A model generated the notes under the pieces. That model was not told the origin of the DNA. It was given only the letters and a program-made list of their open reading frames with translations, and did not search any database. Source: Sneathiella aquimaris (GTDB lineage Bacteria; Pseudomonadota; Alphaproteobacteria; Sneathiellales; Sneathiellaceae). From it: DNA of 64,000 nt. This document shows, piece after piece, positions 60,781-64,000 of the stretch; position 1 is the first letter of the stretch, and each line of letters starts with the position of its first letter. Location: positions 3,789,501 to 3,853,500 of the forward strand of contig NZ_CP112881.1 of NCBI RefSeq assembly GCF_026409565.1, read 5' to 3'. The position numbers and the translations under genes were made by a program.

Positions 60781-61565
60781 CAGCCCTCCTCCGTATGTCC
60801 AAGCAATCGTGATATGGCGTTCGCTGACGCTATGGCTGCGTCTTTGAAACGCTCCGTCTCGCGCAAGGCGCGTGAAATCGGCACTTCAATGGTCAGTGCG
60901 GCGACTAAATCACCATCTGAATTGAAAATGGGGGCTGCAAACCCGCCCGCATCATGGGAGTAGTCCCCCAGCGTAATCGAAATTCCATCTGTCCGGATTT
61001 TGGTTAGCAATGCTTCCATATCATCAGGCTCAGTGATTGTTTTCTCGGTCACAGGGACCAATTTGACCTCTTTGAAATATTCGTTACGAAATTCTTTACT
61101 TTGATGGGCCAGGAATAATCGGCCGCAAGCATTTGCATACAGGGGACGGCGGGTGCCAACGGTCACTGCAAAGCGCACGGCTTTTGGCGATTCAATGCAA
61201 TCAATATAGGTTGCATGGCGCATGTCAGAATCCAGAACCGCCAGCAAAACTGTCTCTTCACAGGCTTCCATGGTTTTCTTTAAATAAGGCTGGGCCACCT
61301 GACGGATCGACCGTCCTGCCAGAATTTTTGCGGACAAGGTATAGGCTTCCGGACCTAACGTATAAAGAGCGCCTTCCCGTTCCAGAAACATTTGTTCTGT
61401 AAGGGCTTTCAGGGTTGACGACAGCGAGCTTTTTGGAACGTCCAGCCGGCCCGAGATATCGGACAGGTTAAGACCGCGTGTTTCTTCTGCCAGTAACCGC
61501 AATAAGGCAAACGCACGAGGTAAGACCATCGGTCCTTCAGATTTGGTTCTTGTGTTCACAAACAC
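60780..61565 (-). CDS. IclR family transcriptional regulator
   Basis: A 261-residue regulator with an N-terminal winged helix (RAFALLRLLAEETRGLNLSDISGRL, SSLSSTLKALTEQMFL) and an IclR effector domain (RPLYANACGRLFLAH, GGFAAPIFNSDGDLVAALTIEVP). It sits directly upstream of dctP on the same strand and probably governs the TRAP and acyl-CoA genes in response to an organic acid. Confidence 0.9.
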   Translation of the reverse strand: MFVNTRTKSEGPMVLPRAFALLRLLAEETRGLNLSDISGRLDVPKSSLSSTLKALTEQMFLEREGALYTLGPEAYTLSAKILAGRSIRQVAQPYLKKTMEACEETVLLAVLDSDMRHATYIDCIESPKAVRFAVTVGTRRPLYANACGRLFLAHQSKEFRNEYFKEVKLVPVTEKTITEPDDMEALLTKIRTDGISITLGDYSHDAGGFAAPIFNSDGDLVAALTIEVPISRALRETERFKDAAIASANAISRLLGHTEEG

Positions 61566-61685
61566 ATCCTCCGTTAAGTGTTCAGATATACGTAATCTGT
61601 TCCTTCTAGCGTTAAATTGCGGTCAACTTCCACAAGATTGAAACAACTGAACACGTTTTTTACCAACCTTTTGCCACGCCAACCT

Positions 61686-62483
61686 TCAGTAGCCTTTATA
61701 CTGAGGCTGTCGTTTTTCAGTGAACGAGGTAATCCCTTCCAGCCAGTCCTGCGTGGCAGCACACCGACCCCAATTTTTCGCCTCTAGCGACAGTTGCATG
61801 GGCAGGCTGTTGGCATGAGAGGCATACATCAGTTCTTTTATGCATCCGTAGCCAGTGGTCGGTCCGTTCGCCAGCGTCTGCGCAAGGGTCTCTGTTCGTT
61901 TCTGTAGGTCCTCAGTGGGCACAACCCAGTTCACCAATCCCAGATCCTTAGCCGCCTCTGCTTTTATGATTTCAGGCATAAGCGATATTTCCATGGCTTT
62001 TCGCAGACCCACGAGCCGTGGAAGGTAATAAGAGCCCGAACCATCCGGACTGGCACCAATGGCTGCATAGGAAAATTTGAAGAACGCATTATCCGCCGCA
62101 ATCGCCAGATCACAAGCCATCATAAAAGACATCCCCGCGCCAACAGCGCCGCCTTCCACACTGGCAATCACCGGTTTTGGCATCCGCTGCAAGGCGAGCA
62201 GCATTGGCTGCAACGCCGCGACACGATGCTCAAAATAAATGGCTCGTTCTTTGGCCGTCATTTCCTTGAAATCAGCAAAACCTTTAACATCACCGCCGGC
62301 CATGAAATGCCCGCCGGCCCCCTTCAGAACAACACAGCGAATTTGCGGGTCCTGCTCGACATCACCAATGGCGTCGAACATTGCCTGACGCATATCCAGT
62401 GACATGGCATTACGAACCTTTGGGCGGTTCATCACCAATTCGGCGACACCCTCATGCTTGGTTAAGAGTAAATGATCGGTCAT
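61686..62483 (-). CDS. Enoyl-CoA hydratase/isomerase
   Basis: A 265-residue crotonase-fold enzyme: GGHFMAGGDVKGFADFKE and EGGAVGAGMSFMMACD form the oxyanion hole; the third segment IGASPDGSGSYYLPRLVG carries Asp in place of the hydratase glutamate. ATG 62483 follows AGAAG. The 33-bp spacing to the MaoC-like gene upstream suggests co-transcription. Confidence 0.88.
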   Translation of the reverse strand: MTDHLLLTKHEGVAELVMNRPKVRNAMSLDMRQAMFDAIGDVEQDPQIRCVVLKGAGGHFMAGGDVKGFADFKEMTAKERAIYFEHRVAALQPMLLALQRMPKPVIASVEGGAVGAGMSFMMACDLAIAADNAFFKFSYAAIGASPDGSGSYYLPRLVGLRKAMEISLMPEIIKAEAAKDLGLVNWVVPTEDLQKRTETLAQTLANGPTTGYGCIKELMYASHANSLPMQLSLEAKNWGRCAATQDWLEGITSFTEKRQPQYKGY

Positions 62484-62516
62484 CTGCTTTTCTTCTCGTA
62501 TCATTCATTGCATTGG

Positions 62517-63377
62517 TTAAGAGGCGCGCTTAAGTGTCAAACGACCGCGGTCCAGCACCACTTCATCCCGGTCTTCCACCACCACCCGAAACTGAAATTC
62601 CTGACCTTCTTTCCAAATGTCGGTGCGCACCGTGTCGCCTGGAAAAACCGGCTTGCTAAACCGACAGGACATCCCGGCGAAATTTTGTGGATCACCGCCT
62701 GCGCATTCGTTCAGCAGGACATAACCGGCTAATCCCATTGTGCATAAACCATGCAAAATCGGTCGGTCATATCCGGCCTTCGCAGCAATTGGCGGTGAAA
62801 TATGGATGGGGTTGTAATCCCCGCTTAAGCGATAAATCAGCGCGGCCCTTGGGTCAATCTGGCGAACATGCGAGGCATCCGCCGGCCGGGAAGGAACAGG
62901 TTGAAGGTCCGGCGGCGTCGTCCCGGCATCGCCGCATCCACCATCTCCCCGGCAGAAAACACCGGAAATCACTCGACAATATTCCTCGTCACTTCTGGCA
63001 TTTTTCAGAATTTTCTCATAATACAGAATACAGCCTTTTTCCGGGCCTTTATCCTTCACGCCCAGAACCTGATAACTGGCCTTGATATCGCCGTTGGCAG
63101 GTAATGGCTTGGACAGGGCCAAATATTGTTCTGCATGCAGTATTTTGACCCAGTCAATGTTCAAGTCAGGGTCCTGTAACCAAAAACCGGGATGAGCCAG
63201 GACCATTCCCAAAGTGGGCAACGCTTCCATTCCATCTTCATACAGGTAAGTCAAATCCTGTTCGTCGGTTGGATTTTGCCCCAGATTAATGCCCAAAGCA
63301 TACAAAGCGCTGTCTTTGGAAGAGAACGAGATTTCATTGCTTTTAATTTGATAATTCAGGACTTTTTCTAAGTTCAT
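62517..63377 (-). CDS. Two-hot-dog (R)-enoyl-CoA hydratase, hydratase-2 type
   Basis: A 286-residue protein with an N-terminal degenerate hot-dog domain (ALYALGINLGQNP, PTLGMVLAHPGFW) and a C-terminal MaoC domain with the catalytic RLSGDYNPIHISPPIAAKAG and ILHGLCTMG. This arrangement is that of peroxisomal hydratase 2-like enzymes, which hydrate trans-2-enoyl-CoA to the R-hydroxy form. First gene of the iclR-side unit. Confidence 0.9.
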   Translation of the reverse strand: MNLEKVLNYQIKSNEISFSSKDSALYALGINLGQNPTDEQDLTYLYEDGMEALPTLGMVLAHPGFWLQDPDLNIDWVKILHAEQYLALSKPLPANGDIKASYQVLGVKDKGPEKGCILYYEKILKNARSDEEYCRVISGVFCRGDGGCGDAGTTPPDLQPVPSRPADASHVRQIDPRAALIYRLSGDYNPIHISPPIAAKAGYDRPILHGLCTMGLAGYVLLNECAGGDPQNFAGMSCRFSKPVFPGDTVRTDIWKEGQEFQFRVVVEDRDEVVLDRGRLTLKRAS

Positions 63378-64000
63378 TTCCCGTGCCCATTTATCGAAGA
63401 GACCTTCCTGAAATCGAAGGCCGAGATGTCAATTTTGATCGAGGAAAAAAGGGTGAGTGTAGCGCTACACTCCACTCACCTAGATCAGCAACGCCCGAAT
63501 AATCCGTTCGTCGCACCCCCGTATATTTTTTATTATCGGGTTCGCATTACCGAACCTCTTTCTTAAAACCGAATATAGAAGACTGACATTTTCCGAGTCA
63601 ATATTTTTTTCTTATTTTAGAATCGATTTCGTATATCCGCAAAAATTGTATCTTTTTCTGGCTTTTTTGATGATTTCGGGGCCTTGATATAGAGTTTTCA
63701 AATAAACTCATTACTAATAAACAACCAATTCGGGAAATGACCAGAACAACCTGACGATCAACAAAGGGGGGGCTGGGGGTACGATCCACTTCGCAAATTT
63801 GTCAATAAAACCTGACCGTCCCCTATAAATCGAAAAACCGCAGGCCTGTTTCCCTTATGCCCATCAGGACGGAGAAAGACAGGTTGTTCAGAAAAACGGA
63901 ATTTATCAAATGAAGAAAACGGCAACCCAAAACCCTTTCACACACCAAAGCTCTTGATTAGAAATGAGCAATGGAACAGGTGGTGTTTTTTATTGAGACC
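63378..64000. other. Intergenic region with nested palindrome, no gene seen
   Basis: No credible coding frame. At 63452-63480 a hairpin GGTGAGTG/CACTCACC contains the 18-bp perfect palindrome GAGTGTAGCGCTACACTC (63455-63472). It has no T-run, so it is more like an operator than a terminator; it lies about 75 bp upstream of the hydratase-2 gene. The rest is AT-rich and unassigned. Confidence 0.5.

Noticed and set aside
63598-63789. A 63-codon minus-strand frame at the right edge
   Set aside because: Its composition is lysine/isoleucine-rich from AT bias, with no ribosome site or family match.

Overview
The window looks like an alphaproteobacterial chromosome. The evidence is an Irr-type Fur regulator next to an ICE-like operator, the TRAP, CaiB/BaiF and acyl-CoA gene repertoire, and moderate GC. 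It is probably a marine or soil heterotroph. Genus cannot be settled from the sequence alone.

Left flank (1-20.6 kb) is ordinary core and accessory chromosome. It starts with a truncated nitronate-monooxygenase-like gene. An iron/peroxide module follows (irr, rubrerythrin, a GlpC/HdrD-like Fe-S protein, a DUF3501 protein). Then come a 2-hydroxyacid dehydrogenase, a MocR/DJ-1 divergent pair, arfB, a GST/MarR divergent pair with twin operators, polA, an orphan ABC ATPase and an amidohydrolase. Just before the tRNA lies the strangest gene of this flank: an exported protein whose mature N terminus is an unmistakable ubiquitin domain (about 39 of 71 positions identical to eukaryotic ubiquitin), joined to an autotransporter beta-barrel.

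At 20550-38838 a visibly AT-richer, 18.3-kb mobile element sits in tRNA-Arg(CCG). It is bounded by a perfect 58-bp direct repeat (attL/attR) with a tyrosine integrase at the tRNA end. Its right end is plasmid-like: an IncP-like oriT, TraK/TraJ/TraL-like proteins, three 20-bp iterons and a repA interrupted by one amber codon. No relaxase is present, so it reads as a mobilisable element derived from, or fused with, a plasmid. Cargo includes a DGQHR (DndB-like) protein, a pRiA4b-ORF3 protein, a RES-domain (NAD+-degrading type) protein paired with an HExxH metallopeptidase, and, transcribed divergently from that pair, a catalytically inactive long-B Argonaute translationally coupled to a PD-(D/E)XK nuclease. 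Further cargo is a frameshifted DUF4365 gene, a Fic protein with a small downstream partner, and an amidohydrolase. The centre of the element is best read as a defence cassette.

Right flank: a B12-binding radical SAM enzyme coupled to a short-chain dehydrogenase, with two more SDRs and a LysR regulator (39-44.7 kb). A split Aer-like sensor (PAS protein plus soluble chemoreceptor) and a 5TM-PAS histidine kinase follow. From 49.3 to 63.4 kb there is one long minus-strand catabolic region: enoyl-CoA hydratases, two CaiB/BaiF CoA-transferases, a CitE-like lyase, MaoC hydratases, a thiolase with its DUF35 partner, an acyl-CoA dehydrogenase, an SDR, a TRAP transporter and an IclR regulator. Together these fit uptake, CoA activation and beta-oxidation-like breakdown of a carboxylic acid of unknown identity.
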